From contig MGTV01000021.1 of the NCBI GenBank assembly GCA_001799635.1, positions 33,694 to 97,693 on the forward strand: a stretch of 64,000 nt of DNA, read 5' to 3'. The notes beneath the pieces were generated by a model that saw nothing but the letters and a program-made list of their open reading frames with translations, had not been told where the DNA came from and did no database searches. The translations under genes and the position numbers were made by a program. The stretch comes from Elusimicrobia bacterium GWA2_62_23. Its GTDB lineage: Bacteria > Elusimicrobiota > Elusimicrobia > Elusimicrobiales > UBA9959. Shown here piece by piece: positions 8,614 to 16,953 of the stretch; the first letter of the stretch is position 1, and every line of letters starts with the position of its first letter.

Positions 8614-8752
8614 CGGCCGTCGCCGAGGGGGATGGAACGCAAAAACGGCGTCGCGCACACCGTGCGCGCGCCTCCCGCTCTCAACCCTCGCGCTTACGCA
8701 AGCTCGGGTTTCCGAGGGGGTTTTGCTAACCCATCCCCCTCGTCGCCAGCCG
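8614..8752. repeat. Long nested inverted-repeat element (intergenic)
   Basis: It fills the gap between gcvPB and the lipoate ligase gene. A 12-bp perfect stem CGAGGGGGATGG (8624-8635) / CCATCCCCCTCG (8731-8742) extends outward with partial pairing. It encloses a hairpin at 8647-8672 (GCGCAC ACC GTGCGC core) and one at 8685-8718 (CCCTCG...CGAGGG with smaller hairpins inside). If transcribed within the gcv operon it would form a large structured spacer. Confidence 0.7.
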
Positions 8753-8759
8753 GGGGCGG

Positions 8760-10205
8760 CTACCAGCGCAGGTTGGGCTGGCGGGCGGCCAGCACTTCGT
8801 CCAGGCGGCGCACCGGCAGCGTGCGCGGCGCGTCCTTGAGCGACTGCGGGTCGGCCACGCCCTGGTCGTGCACGTCCTTCATGGCCGCCACGAACTCGTC
8901 CAGGGTCTCCTTGGACTCGGTCTCGGTCGGCTCTATCATGATCGCCTCGTGGACGATCAGCGGGAAGTAGATAGTCGGGGCGTGGAAGCCGCGGTCGATG
9001 AGGCCCTTGGCCACGTCCAGGGTCTTGAGGCCCTTGGCCGTCATGTCCTCGCCGGGGGTCAGCACGCATTCATGCATGCAGTGCTCCTTGGAGTAGGAGG
9101 GGTACAGGTCCTTGAGCAGCGCGCGCACGTAGTTGGCGTTGATGATGGAATAGCGGGCGATGTCGCCGAACTCCTTGGCCGAATGCGCCAGCATGTAGGC
9201 GTAGGCCTTCACCAGCACGCCGGTGTTGCCGAAGAACGCCTTCACCTTGCCGATGGTGCGCTTGTCGCCGAAGTCGGAGACGTACCGGCCGCCTTCCTTC
9301 CTGACGGTCGGCACCGGCAGGAACGGGGCCAGGTGCTTGCGGCAGACTATGGCGCCCGCGCCGGGGCCGCCGCCGCCGTGCGGGGTGGAGAACGTTTTGT
9401 GGAAGTTCAGGTGCATCATGTCGATGCCCAGGTCCCCCGGCTTCACCAGGCCTATGAGCGCGTTGAGGTTGGCGCCGTCCATGTAGAGCAGGGCGCCGGC
9501 CTCGTGCACGGCCTTGGCGATGGCCTCTATGTTGGTCTCGAAGATGCCGAGAGTGTTGGGCACGGTCAGCATCAGTACGGCGGTCTTGGGCCCTATGTGC
9601 TTCTTCAACTCCTCCACGTTCAGGCGGCCGTCGGGTTCGGACGCGATGTTGACGGTGGTGAAGCCCATCATGGAGGCGGTGGCCGGGTTGGTGCCGTGGG
9701 CCGAGTCCGGCACTACGATCTCGGTGCGGGTCTCGCCTTTGTCCTCGAAGTAGGCCTTCGCGAGCAGCAGGCCGGTGAACTCGCTGTGCGCGCCGGCGGC
9801 GGGCTGCAGCGTGATGGCATCCAGGCCGCACAGCTCGGTGAGGCGGGCCGACAGGTCGTGCAGGAGTTCCAGGGTGCCCTGGGAGCAGGTGTCGTGGGCC
9901 AGCGGGTGCAGGGCCGCGAAGCCCTCCAGCGCCGCGGCTTCCTCGTTGAAGCGCGGGTTGTACTTCATGGTGCAGGACCCCAGCGGGTAGAAGTGGGTGT
10001 CCACCGAGAAGTTTAGGCGCGACAGGCGCGTGAAATGCCTCACCACGTCGAACTCGGAGAGTTCGGGCAGGCGCGGGGCGGCCTTGCGGCGCAGGTTAGC
10101 GGGCACTTTGGCCCTGGCACGCAGCGGGTTCTTGCAGAACAGGCCGCGGCGGCCGGCGTCGGATTTCTCTATGCTGAGGCGGTTCTCCGTGGGAGCGCAG
10201 ATCAT
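8760..10205 (-). CDS. gcvPB: Glycine decarboxylase (P-protein), subunit 2
   Basis: A 481-residue protein, the PLP-carrying half of the two-subunit glycine decarboxylase. The PLP lysine lies in LNFHKTFSTPHGGGGPGAG, and the N-terminal GSCTMKYNP and the middle PDSAHGTNPATA are family hallmarks. With GcvPA it decarboxylates glycine and passes the aminomethyl group to lipoyl-GcvH. The open frame runs further upstream, but ATG 10205 has GGAGG just before it and overlaps the gcvPA stop by 4 bases (ATGA), which fixes the start. Confidence 0.95.
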   Translation of the reverse strand: MICAPTENRLSIEKSDAGRRGLFCKNPLRARAKVPANLRRKAAPRLPELSEFDVVRHFTRLSRLNFSVDTHFYPLGSCTMKYNPRFNEEAAALEGFAALHPLAHDTCSQGTLELLHDLSARLTELCGLDAITLQPAAGAHSEFTGLLLAKAYFEDKGETRTEIVVPDSAHGTNPATASMMGFTTVNIASEPDGRLNVEELKKHIGPKTAVLMLTVPNTLGIFETNIEAIAKAVHEAGALLYMDGANLNALIGLVKPGDLGIDMMHLNFHKTFSTPHGGGGPGAGAIVCRKHLAPFLPVPTVRKEGGRYVSDFGDKRTIGKVKAFFGNTGVLVKAYAYMLAHSAKEFGDIARYSIINANYVRALLKDLYPSYSKEHCMHECVLTPGEDMTAKGLKTLDVAKGLIDRGFHAPTIYFPLIVHEAIMIEPTETESKETLDEFVAAMKDVHDQGVADPQSLKDAPRTLPVRRLDEVLAARQPNLRW

Positions 10206-11530
10206 AGGGCCTCCTTTACGGCGGTTTCGAGCTTTAAGATGTCGGCCTCGGTCTTGGTCTCGGTGGCGCAGACCAGCAGGGTCTCGCCGAGCTCCGGGTA
10301 AAGGGGGGCGAGCGGCAGGCCTATGTCCACGCCGCGGGCCAGCGCTTTCTCGCGCATGGCCGCGGCCTTGCCGGGCACGGCGAGTACGAATTCGTTGAAG
10401 AACGGCCCCTTGAACTTGAGCGAGCAGCCTTTTATGGCCGAGAGGCGCTCGGCGGCGTAAGCGGCGGCGCCGGCGTTGGCCTCGGCGAGTTCCTTGAGGC
10501 CTTCGGGGCCGTAAAGGGCGGAATAGACCGTGGCGGCCAGCGCGCACAGCGCCTCGTTGGAACAGATGTTGGAGGCGGCCTTGTCGCGGCGGATATGCTG
10601 TTCGCGCGCCTGCAGCGTCAGCACGAAACCGCGCTTGCCGTCACGGTCCTTGGTCATGCCGCAGATGCGCCCCGGCATCTGGCGCACATGCTCCTTCCGG
10701 CAGGAGAACAGGCCCAGGTAGGGCCCGCCGTAAGCGAGCGGCAGGCCAAGGCTCTGGCCTTCGCCCACGGCGAAATCCGCGCCGTATTCGCCGGGCGCGG
10801 CGAGGAGGCCGAGGCTGACCGGATCGGCGGCGGCCACCAGCAGGGCGCCGGCCTTTTTAACGGTCTCGGCCACGCCGTCCATGTCCTCTATGAGGCCGAG
10901 GAAGTTGGGGGTCTGCACGGCGAGACACGCCGCTCCCTCGAGCAGGGCCGGCAGCGCGGCCTTGTCCATGGCGCCGTCCTTCATGGGGACTTTAACGTAA
11001 GTGTAGTCGGCGGAATGCGCGAAATAGGTCTTGAGCGTGTCCATGTACTGGGGGTTCACGCCGGCGGAGTAAATTATCTTCTTCCTGCCGGTGACGCGCA
11101 CCGCGGCGCGCACGGCTTCGGCGAAGGAACTCGCGCCGTCGTACATGGAGGCGTTGGCGTAATCCATGCCGTAGAGGGCGCTGACCGTGCTCTGGAACTC
11201 GTAGATGGCCTGCAGCGTGCCCTGGCTGGCCTCGGGCTGGTAGGGCGTGTAGGCCGTGAGGAACTCGGTGCGGGAGGTGATGGCCTTCACCGCGGCCGGG
11301 GTGTAGCGCTCGTAGGCGCCGGCGCCCAGGAAGCTCAGCGGCCGGCAGTTCCTGGCCGCGAGGCCCGAAAGCTTCGCCGCGGCCTGGGCCTCGTCGAGGC
11401 TTTCCTGCGGCAGGTTGAACTTGGGCCAGAGAAATTTGGAGGGGACCTGCTTCACGAGGTCCTCGAAGACGGGGACGCCTATGACCTTAAGCATCTCGCT
11501 TTTGTCTTTTTCGGTGTGCGGGATATACAT
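10202..11530 (-). CDS. gcvPA: Glycine decarboxylase (P-protein), subunit 1
   Basis: A 442-residue protein beginning MYIPHTEKDKSEML, typical of GcvPA, with FLGAGAYERYTPAAV, TPYQPEASQGTLQAIYEFQ and AYGGPYLGLF. It lacks the PLP lysine, as expected of this subunit, and forms the heterotetramer with GcvPB, whose start it overlaps. The split P-protein is the form found in many non-proteobacterial lineages. A hairpin lies upstream, in the gap to gcvH. Confidence 0.95.
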   Translation of the reverse strand: MYIPHTEKDKSEMLKVIGVPVFEDLVKQVPSKFLWPKFNLPQESLDEAQAAAKLSGLAARNCRPLSFLGAGAYERYTPAAVKAITSRTEFLTAYTPYQPEASQGTLQAIYEFQSTVSALYGMDYANASMYDGASSFAEAVRAAVRVTGRKKIIYSAGVNPQYMDTLKTYFAHSADYTYVKVPMKDGAMDKAALPALLEGAACLAVQTPNFLGLIEDMDGVAETVKKAGALLVAAADPVSLGLLAAPGEYGADFAVGEGQSLGLPLAYGGPYLGLFSCRKEHVRQMPGRICGMTKDRDGKRGFVLTLQAREQHIRRDKAASNICSNEALCALAATVYSALYGPEGLKELAEANAGAAAYAAERLSAIKGCSLKFKGPFFNEFVLAVPGKAAAMREKALARGVDIGLPLAPLYPELGETLLVCATETKTEADILKLETAVKEAL

Positions 11531-11557
11531 GGGAACTCCTGGTAGCGCGGGAAGAAC

Positions 11558-11603
11558 ACGGCGGGCGGGGCCGCGGGAGGTTTCCCTCCGCGCGGGCCGC
11601 CGT
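11558..11603. repeat. GC-rich hairpin between gcvH and gcvPA
   Basis: ACGGCGG (11558-11564) pairs with CCGCCGT (11597-11603) around an inner GC-rich stem with a TTT-containing loop. There is no U-run, so it is not a normal terminator. It could affect relative expression or stability of the two operon parts. Confidence 0.5.
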
Positions 11604-11618
11604 CCGCAGTCTGCTGCT

Positions 11619-12005
11619 TTAGTGGACCGACTGCTTTACGAATTCCTGGTAGGCGTTCCAGTCCATCAGCGCCTGGGCGTCGGCGGGGTTGGAAGGCTTC
11701 ATTTTGTAGAGCCAGCCGTTCTCTAGCGGGGACTGGTTCAGGAGGGCGGGCTCGGAAACCACGGCCTCGTTCACGGCCGTCACTTCGCCGGAGATCGGGG
11801 CGTAGATGTCGAAGGCCGACTTGACGGACTCGACGACGGCGCAAGGCTTCTCTTTTTCGAGCTTCTGGCCGACTTTCGGCAGCTCGACGAACACCACGTC
11901 GCCCATCTCGTGCTGGGCGTGGTCGGAAATGCCGACGGCCGCTTCGGCGCCGGGGGCTATCCACTCGTGGGTCTTGGTATATCTGGCTTCTTCGGGTTTA
12001 GGCAT
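11619..12005 (-). CDS. gcvH: Glycine cleavage system H protein
   Basis: A 128-residue lipoyl carrier that shuttles the aminomethyl group between P-, T- and L-proteins. The lipoylation site is Lys62 in VESVKSAFDIYAPISGEV. THEWI, GISDHAQHEMGDVVFVELP and ENGWLYKM are standard motifs. It lies between gcvT (34 bases upstream) and gcvPA. Confidence 0.96.
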   Translation of the reverse strand: MPKPEEARYTKTHEWIAPGAEAAVGISDHAQHEMGDVVFVELPKVGQKLEKEKPCAVVESVKSAFDIYAPISGEVTAVNEAVVSEPALLNQSPLENGWLYKMKPSNPADAQALMDWNAYQEFVKQSVH

Positions 12006-12038
12006 TTTAGTCTCCTTAGGTCTAGAGCTGCGGCCGGC

Positions 12039-13166
12039 TTACTTGCCGGTGTAAAGCGTTTTGCTGAAAGCGGTCCCCTTGTGGAAGGGCACCTGGGCCA
12101 CTTCGGCCTTCACGCGGCGGCCGCGGATCTCCACTTCGAGGGGGGTGCCGGGCTTGAGGTTGGGCGGCGTCATGTAGCCCACGCCTATGCCCTTCTTCAG
12201 GGTGGGGGAATAGGTGGCGCTGTTGAGTTCGCCGATCTCCTTGTCGTCCATGAAAACCTTGCAGCCGGTGCGCGGCACGCCGCCGGTCAGGGTCACGCCG
12301 GTGAGGCGGCGCTTCACGCCGTTGGCCTTCTGGTCCACCAGCACCTGGCGGCCTATGAAGTCGCCCTTGTCGAGCGAAACCACCCAGCCGTAGCCGGATT
12401 CGTAGGTGGTGTGGACGTCGTCCACGTCGGAGCCGTAGAGCAGGTAGCCGGATTCCAGGCGCAGGGTGTCGCGCGCGCCCAGGCCGCAGGGCACTATGCC
12501 GTAGGGCTTGCCCAGCTCCATCATCTTGTCCCAGAGCTGGACTATGATCTTGTGGGGGGCGGTGATCTCGAAGCCGTCCTCGCCGGTGTAGCCGGTGCGG
12601 CTGATATAGCAGTGCTCGCCCATTATGTCCTTCTCCACTATGCCGAAGCGGGGGAGCTTCAGGGACTCGGGGGCGAACTCCTCGAACATCCTGGGCACGT
12701 TGGGGCCCTGCACGGCGATCATGGAAAAATCGTCGCTCTTATTCTCCACCCGCACGTGCATCTTGGTGGCCTGCGTCTTGAACCACTCGTAGTCCTTGGT
12801 GGAGGTGGTGGCGTTCACTATGACCAGGTAGCGGTCGGCGGCCAGGCAGAAAGCTATGATGTCGTCCACCAGGCCGGCCTTCTCGTTGGTCACGTGGGAG
12901 TAGACGCCCTTGCCGGGGGTGGCCTTGCGCAGGTCGTTGGCGTTGGTGAGCTGCAGCAGCTTGAAGGCGTCGGCGCCGGTCACGAAGACCTGGCCCATGT
13001 GGGAGACGTCGAAGATGCCGGCCGACTTGCGCACGGCCTCGTGTTCCTTGAGGATGCCGGCGAACTCTATGGGCAGTTCCCAGCCGTGGAAGTCCACCAT
13101 CTTGCCGCCGGCCTTCCTCATGGTCTCGTTAAGGGCTGTGCGGCGAACGGTAGTAGCGGTGGACAT
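12039..13166 (-). CDS. gcvT: Glycine cleavage system aminomethyltransferase (T-protein)
   Basis: A 375-residue protein that transfers the methylene group from GcvH to tetrahydrofolate and releases ammonia. Characteristic stretches are MVDFHGWELPIEFAGILKEH, GIFDVSHMGQ, SRTGYTGEDGFE and LGARDTLRLESGYLLYG. ATG 13166 follows a strong AGGAGG site and heads the operon. Only a short leader is available, so there is no room for a glycine riboswitch. Confidence 0.96.
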   Translation of the reverse strand: MSTATTVRRTALNETMRKAGGKMVDFHGWELPIEFAGILKEHEAVRKSAGIFDVSHMGQVFVTGADAFKLLQLTNANDLRKATPGKGVYSHVTNEKAGLVDDIIAFCLAADRYLVIVNATTSTKDYEWFKTQATKMHVRVENKSDDFSMIAVQGPNVPRMFEEFAPESLKLPRFGIVEKDIMGEHCYISRTGYTGEDGFEITAPHKIIVQLWDKMMELGKPYGIVPCGLGARDTLRLESGYLLYGSDVDDVHTTYESGYGWVVSLDKGDFIGRQVLVDQKANGVKRRLTGVTLTGGVPRTGCKVFMDDKEIGELNSATYSPTLKKGIGVGYMTPPNLKPGTPLEVEIRGRRVKAEVAQVPFHKGTAFSKTLYTGK

Positions 13167-13207
13167 AGTGCCTCCTGTGGAATTTTTACGGAAAAAGGTA
13201 TGTAAAA

Positions 13208-13237
13208 TTTATAACAAATATAGGCGGGGCCGGGCAA
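13208..13237 (-). promoter_or_regulatory. Promoter of the gcv operon
   Basis: Read on the minus strand, TTGCCC (13237-13232) and TATAAA (13213-13208) are 18 bases apart in an AT-rich patch, placing a start about 35 bases before gcvT. Sequence match only. Confidence 0.5.
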
Positions 13238-13253
13238 GGACGGCCGGCAAACG

Positions 13254-14018
13254 CTAATCCCTGAATTCTATGCCCAGGGGGCAGTGGTCGGAACCCTGTA
13301 CCGAGGGGAGGATGAAGGCGTCCTTTACCAGGCCGGCGTGTTCGCGGTCTATGAAGAAATAGTCTATGCGCCAGCCCACGTTGCGCTCGCGGGCGCGGGT
13401 CTTGTAGTCCCACCAGGTGTACTGGTCCGGTTCCGGATGGAAGGCGCGGAAGGTGTCGGTCCAGCCCAGGCCGGTGATCTTGTCGAGCCAGGCGCGCTCA
13501 ATGGGCATGAAGCCGGAATTCTCCGTGTTCTCTTTCGGGCGGGCCAGGTCTATCTCCCTGTGCGCCGTGTTCACGTCGCCGCAGAAGATCACCGCTTTGC
13601 CTTTTTTGCGGAGCGTTTCTATGTGCTCCAGGAAGGCCTCGTAGAATTCCAGCTTATAGGCCAGCCGCTCGGGGCCCTGGCCGCCGTTGGGGAAATAGAC
13701 GTTGAGCAGGAAGAAGGCCGGGTATTCCAGCGTTATCACGCGGCCTTCGCAGTCGAACTTCTTCACGCCGAAACCGTTCGCTACGGCCAGCGGCTCTTTC
13801 CTGTAGAAGGCCGCCACGCCGCTGTAGCCCTTGCGCTCGGCGCAGTTCCAGGCGGACTTGTAGCCGGCGGCGGCCCGGTCGGCGTCGGTGAGCTGGTCAG
13901 GGCAGGCTTTTACCTCCTGCAGCCCCAGCACGCCGGCCCCGGAGGCCGCGAGGAAATCGGCGAAGCCTTTTTTTAGTACGGCCCGGTAGCCGTTCACGTT
14001 CCAGGACAGCAGTTTCAT
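13254..14018 (-). CDS. xth: Exodeoxyribonuclease III
   Basis: A 254-residue member of the exonuclease/endonuclease/phosphatase fold acting at abasic sites in base-excision repair. Motifs are MKLLSWNVNGYRA, LQEVKA (Glu metal ligand), YSGVAAFYRK, FCGDVNTAH (Asp-Asn), NVGWRIDYFFI and GSDHCPLGI (catalytic Asp-His). An open frame extends upstream in the same phase, but the domain begins exactly at ATG 14018, which overlaps the lpdA stop (TAATG). Confidence 0.92.
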   Translation of the reverse strand: MKLLSWNVNGYRAVLKKGFADFLAASGAGVLGLQEVKACPDQLTDADRAAAGYKSAWNCAERKGYSGVAAFYRKEPLAVANGFGVKKFDCEGRVITLEYPAFFLLNVYFPNGGQGPERLAYKLEFYEAFLEHIETLRKKGKAVIFCGDVNTAHREIDLARPKENTENSGFMPIERAWLDKITGLGWTDTFRAFHPEPDQYTWWDYKTRARERNVGWRIDYFFIDREHAGLVKDAFILPSVQGSDHCPLGIEFRD

Positions 14019-15382
14019 TATTTCGCCAGCGCCTCGTGGATGGCTTCGGCCATGGTGGGGTGGGCGTAGATGATCTCGCGCAGGTCCTTGCGCTTCAGCT
14101 TCAGTTTCACCGCCAGCGCCAGCACGTGGATGAGCTCCGTGGCGGGCCCGCCCACTATCTGGGCGCCCAGCACCGTCTCGTCGGCGGCGTCGAAGACCAG
14201 CTGCGCGAAACCTTCGGTCTCGTCGGTGGCCACGGCCTTGCCGATGCCGAGGTAAAAGGAGCGGGCCGTCTTCACCTGCAGGCCCTTCGCCTCCGCCTGG
14301 GCTTTGTTGAGGCCCACGGAGCCGACTTCCGGCCAGGAGTAGACGCATTTAGGCACGATGCTGTCGTCGAAGGCGTGGGAGGCGCCCATGATGTTCTCGG
14401 CGGCTATCTCGCCCTGGCGGCTGGCGGAATGCGCCAGCAGGGAAATGCCGTTGACGTCGCCTACGGCGTAGACGTTTGGAACGGCGGTGCGCATTTGCGC
14501 GTCGGCCTTCACGCCCCGCCTGTCCCAGGCCAGGCCTATGGACTCAAGGCCCATGCCGGTCAGGTCGGCCGCGCGGCCGGCGCCTACCAGGATCTCCTCC
14601 GCTTGCAGGGAGGTGCCGTCCTCCAGCTCCACGGATTTGAGCGGGCCTTCGGCCGAGATCTTCACCGTCTTCTTGCCGAGGTGGAATTTCACGCCGCGCT
14701 TTTCGAAGGAGGAGCGTACCGCGCGCGTCACCTGGGGGTCCTCGCCGGTCAGGATGTCGGGCAGCAGTTCCAGCACCGCCACTTCCACCCCGACGGAATT
14801 GAAGAAGCAGGCGAACTCCAGCCCTATGACGCCGCCGCCGACGATGAGCAGGGACTTGGGGAGTTTCGGCAGGTCGAAGACCCGGTCGGAATCCGTCAGC
14901 CGCTCCTGGTAGTCGCGGAAAGGCGGCGGGAAGCTGGGGCGGGTACCGGCGGCGAGGATGGCCGCGTCGAAGGTCTTCTTCACCGCGCCCTGCGGGCCGG
15001 TCACGGTGATCTCGTTCGGCCCGGAGAACGCGGCCCTGCCGCGCAGGACCTCTATCTTCCTGGCCTGGAAAAGCTTTTCCAGGGAAGTCCGCAGTTTTGT
15101 TATCACTTCGGAGCGGCGGGCCTTTATTTTCTCCCAGTCCAGCATGTCGGGCGAGAAGCTGGCGCCCGAACCGTCCTTCAGGAGTTTGCGCAGCCCGTCG
15201 AAGGCGTGCACGCGGTGGCCGGTGTCGAGGAAGGCCTTGGACGGGATGCAGCCGCGGTTGAGGCAGGTGCCGCCGAAATCCCAGGCCTCTACGATGGAGA
15301 CTTCCGCCCCCAGCTCCTTGAGGCGCAGGGCCGCCGGATAGCCGCCGGGGCCGGAACCTATGACTATGACCTTCTTTGACAT
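14018..15382 (-). CDS. lpdA: Dihydrolipoyl dehydrogenase (L-protein / E3)
   Basis: A 454-residue flavoprotein that reoxidises dihydrolipoyl groups with NAD+. FAD-binding VIGSGPGGYPAALRLKELG at the N-terminus, redox-active GGTCLNRGCIPSKA, NAD-binding LIVGGGVIGLEFA and the C-terminal HPTMAEAIHEAL (active-site His and Glu) are complete. No other lipoyl-dependent complex gene is in the window, so it most likely serves the glycine-cleavage system encoded just beyond xth. It is coupled to both neighbours by one-base stop/start overlaps. Confidence 0.95.
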   Translation of the reverse strand: MSKKVIVIGSGPGGYPAALRLKELGAEVSIVEAWDFGGTCLNRGCIPSKAFLDTGHRVHAFDGLRKLLKDGSGASFSPDMLDWEKIKARRSEVITKLRTSLEKLFQARKIEVLRGRAAFSGPNEITVTGPQGAVKKTFDAAILAAGTRPSFPPPFRDYQERLTDSDRVFDLPKLPKSLLIVGGGVIGLEFACFFNSVGVEVAVLELLPDILTGEDPQVTRAVRSSFEKRGVKFHLGKKTVKISAEGPLKSVELEDGTSLQAEEILVGAGRAADLTGMGLESIGLAWDRRGVKADAQMRTAVPNVYAVGDVNGISLLAHSASRQGEIAAENIMGASHAFDDSIVPKCVYSWPEVGSVGLNKAQAEAKGLQVKTARSFYLGIGKAVATDETEGFAQLVFDAADETVLGAQIVGGPATELIHVLALAVKLKLKRKDLREIIYAHPTMAEAIHEALAK

Positions 15383-16596
15383 CAGCGTTCTCCTGTTACG
15401 GGGAATATTTTTAAAAGCGAAGCCTGCGCGCCGGCGAGGGCGGCCTTGAAGCTGGCGGAAAGCGTGGAGGAAAGCAGGGGCTTGATCTCCGGCGCGGCCA
15501 GCGGGCCGGAGGCGGACATCTCGAGCTTGTTCTGCCCTATGAGGACCTTCAGGGACGTGTCGGAGGTTTTGGCCGGGCCGTTGATGGATAGCCCGGCGTC
15601 CAGGTCCAGGAAGTTGGTGCGCAGCGAAACGTCCTTCACGGCCAGCACCGAATCGTCCAGCGAGAAGGCGGCGGAGAGGGAGGGCATTTCCATGTCGGTG
15701 ATCTTCGGGGCGGGCCGGCCCATGGCCGCCGAGAATAATTTCAGGCCCTCGGCCACGGCGTCGCGCGCCTTGTTGCCGTTCGCCGGCACCAGCAGGTGCT
15801 CCGCGGTAAGGGAGACCTGGTAATTCTTTTCGGCCAGTGGTTTGCGGATATTAAAAAGGGCCCAGTTCGTTCTAAGGCCGGCCAGGGAGATCTCGCCGTA
15901 AGAGGCCTTTTCTGCCTCCAGGCTGCCTTTGGTCGACGCCAGGCCGCCGTAATCGAAATTTATGTCGGCTTCCAGTTCGACTTCGGCCGAAAGCAGTTTG
16001 CCTTTTACCGCGCTCTTGAGCAGCCCTTCAGCCTTGAGGCCGTAATTGCCCCCGAAAGCGGAATAATGCTCCAGTTTCAGGTTCGTGTTCTCCAGCGCGA
16101 GGGACAGGCCGGAGGTTTCCAGGTCCGCTTCCAGGTAGGCGTCCTTGAGTACCAGTTCGCTGGCGTTCCAGGTCAGGTAAAGGCCCTTGTCTGTCTCCGG
16201 CAGGAAGGCCAGCAGGTCCTCGAAATCCCAGCGGCCGTTCTTCTCGCGCACCTTGAGCGCCGGCTTTTCGAAGGAGACGCTGGAAAAATAGACCTTGTTG
16301 CGCAGCATGGCCGTAAGCTGCGGGCGAATTACGGCCTTTTTGGCGCAGAAGAACTCGCCCTTGGAGAAATCCGGCCGGCGCGAGACGCAGGCCTCCCTTA
16401 TGACTATGCCCTTGAGGGGGGAGAAGGCCACGCTCTTGACCCTGACCTCCCGGCCCAGCTTTTTAGCGGCCTGGCCGCCGATCTGGTCCGCGAGATAAGC
16501 GGAGAATTTTTTATACTTGAAGTAGGAAAAAACGCCGCCGGCGGCGAGGAGCAGCAGCAGCGCGGCGAGAACGAGGCGCAGACGCGTGAAGATCAT
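15382..16596 (-). CDS. AsmA-like envelope protein (short)
   Basis: A 404-residue protein with an N-terminal membrane helix (about residues 8-27), then KKLGREVRVKSVAFSPLKGIVIREACV, the same layout as the start of other AsmA-family proteins and of the longer relative at 3870-6053. The rest is beta-rich. Its stop overlaps the lpdA start (TGATG). A role in envelope lipid transport is taken from the family only. Confidence 0.65.
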   Translation of the reverse strand: MIFTRLRLVLAALLLLLAAGGVFSYFKYKKFSAYLADQIGGQAAKKLGREVRVKSVAFSPLKGIVIREACVSRRPDFSKGEFFCAKKAVIRPQLTAMLRNKVYFSSVSFEKPALKVREKNGRWDFEDLLAFLPETDKGLYLTWNASELVLKDAYLEADLETSGLSLALENTNLKLEHYSAFGGNYGLKAEGLLKSAVKGKLLSAEVELEADINFDYGGLASTKGSLEAEKASYGEISLAGLRTNWALFNIRKPLAEKNYQVSLTAEHLLVPANGNKARDAVAEGLKLFSAAMGRPAPKITDMEMPSLSAAFSLDDSVLAVKDVSLRTNFLDLDAGLSINGPAKTSDTSLKVLIGQNKLEMSASGPLAAPEIKPLLSSTLSASFKAALAGAQASLLKIFPVTGER

Positions 16597-16641
16597 GCCT
16601 AAATTGTAACTATTTTAGGGGGCGGCCGGAAACGCGGGCGT

Positions 16642-16953
16642 TCAGCGGGGGAGCTGCGTCCCTATGGCGGACCTGAGGAGTTCCCGCTGGTCCGGGGCGG
16701 TGAAGGCCAGGGCGTAGTTGTAGTAGCCGTCCGGGTCGCGCAGGGCGGTCCTGATCCTGGCCCGGACGTCCTCGAAGGCGACGCCGCCGAGTTCGAAAGA
16801 AAGCGCCAGCGTTTTCCCCGCGGGGAGTTCGAAGTGGGAGAGGAACTCCGCTTCGTCGGAGGAAAGGGCGGTGAGCCTGCCCCAGAGCGGCGGCAGGTCC
16901 AGCGCGGTCTTGGCCAGCGCGGGGATATAGGAGTCGGCCTTATTTGGGTTCAT
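16642..16953 (-). CDS. Small protein, possibly PilZ-like
   Basis: A 103-residue cytoplasmic-looking protein. FELPAGKTLALSFELGG...YYNYALAFTAPDQRELLRSAI has the strand pattern of PilZ (cyclic-di-GMP-binding) domains, but I cannot see a convincing RxxxR switch, so this is a guess. It overlaps the end of the upstream receiver/propeller gene by 14 bases. Confidence 0.45.
   Translation of the reverse strand: MNPNKADSYIPALAKTALDLPPLWGRLTALSSDEAEFLSHFELPAGKTLALSFELGGVAFEDVRARIRTALRDPDGYYNYALAFTAPDQRELLRSAIGTQLPR

Noticed and set aside
10206..10547. Upstream extension of gcvPB by 114 codons
   Set aside because: Arg-rich nonsense overlapping gcvPA. The ribosome site and ATGA overlap fix the start at 10205.
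13167..13253. Glycine riboswitch before gcvT
   Set aside because: The leader implied by the promoter is about 35 bases, too short for the aptamer.
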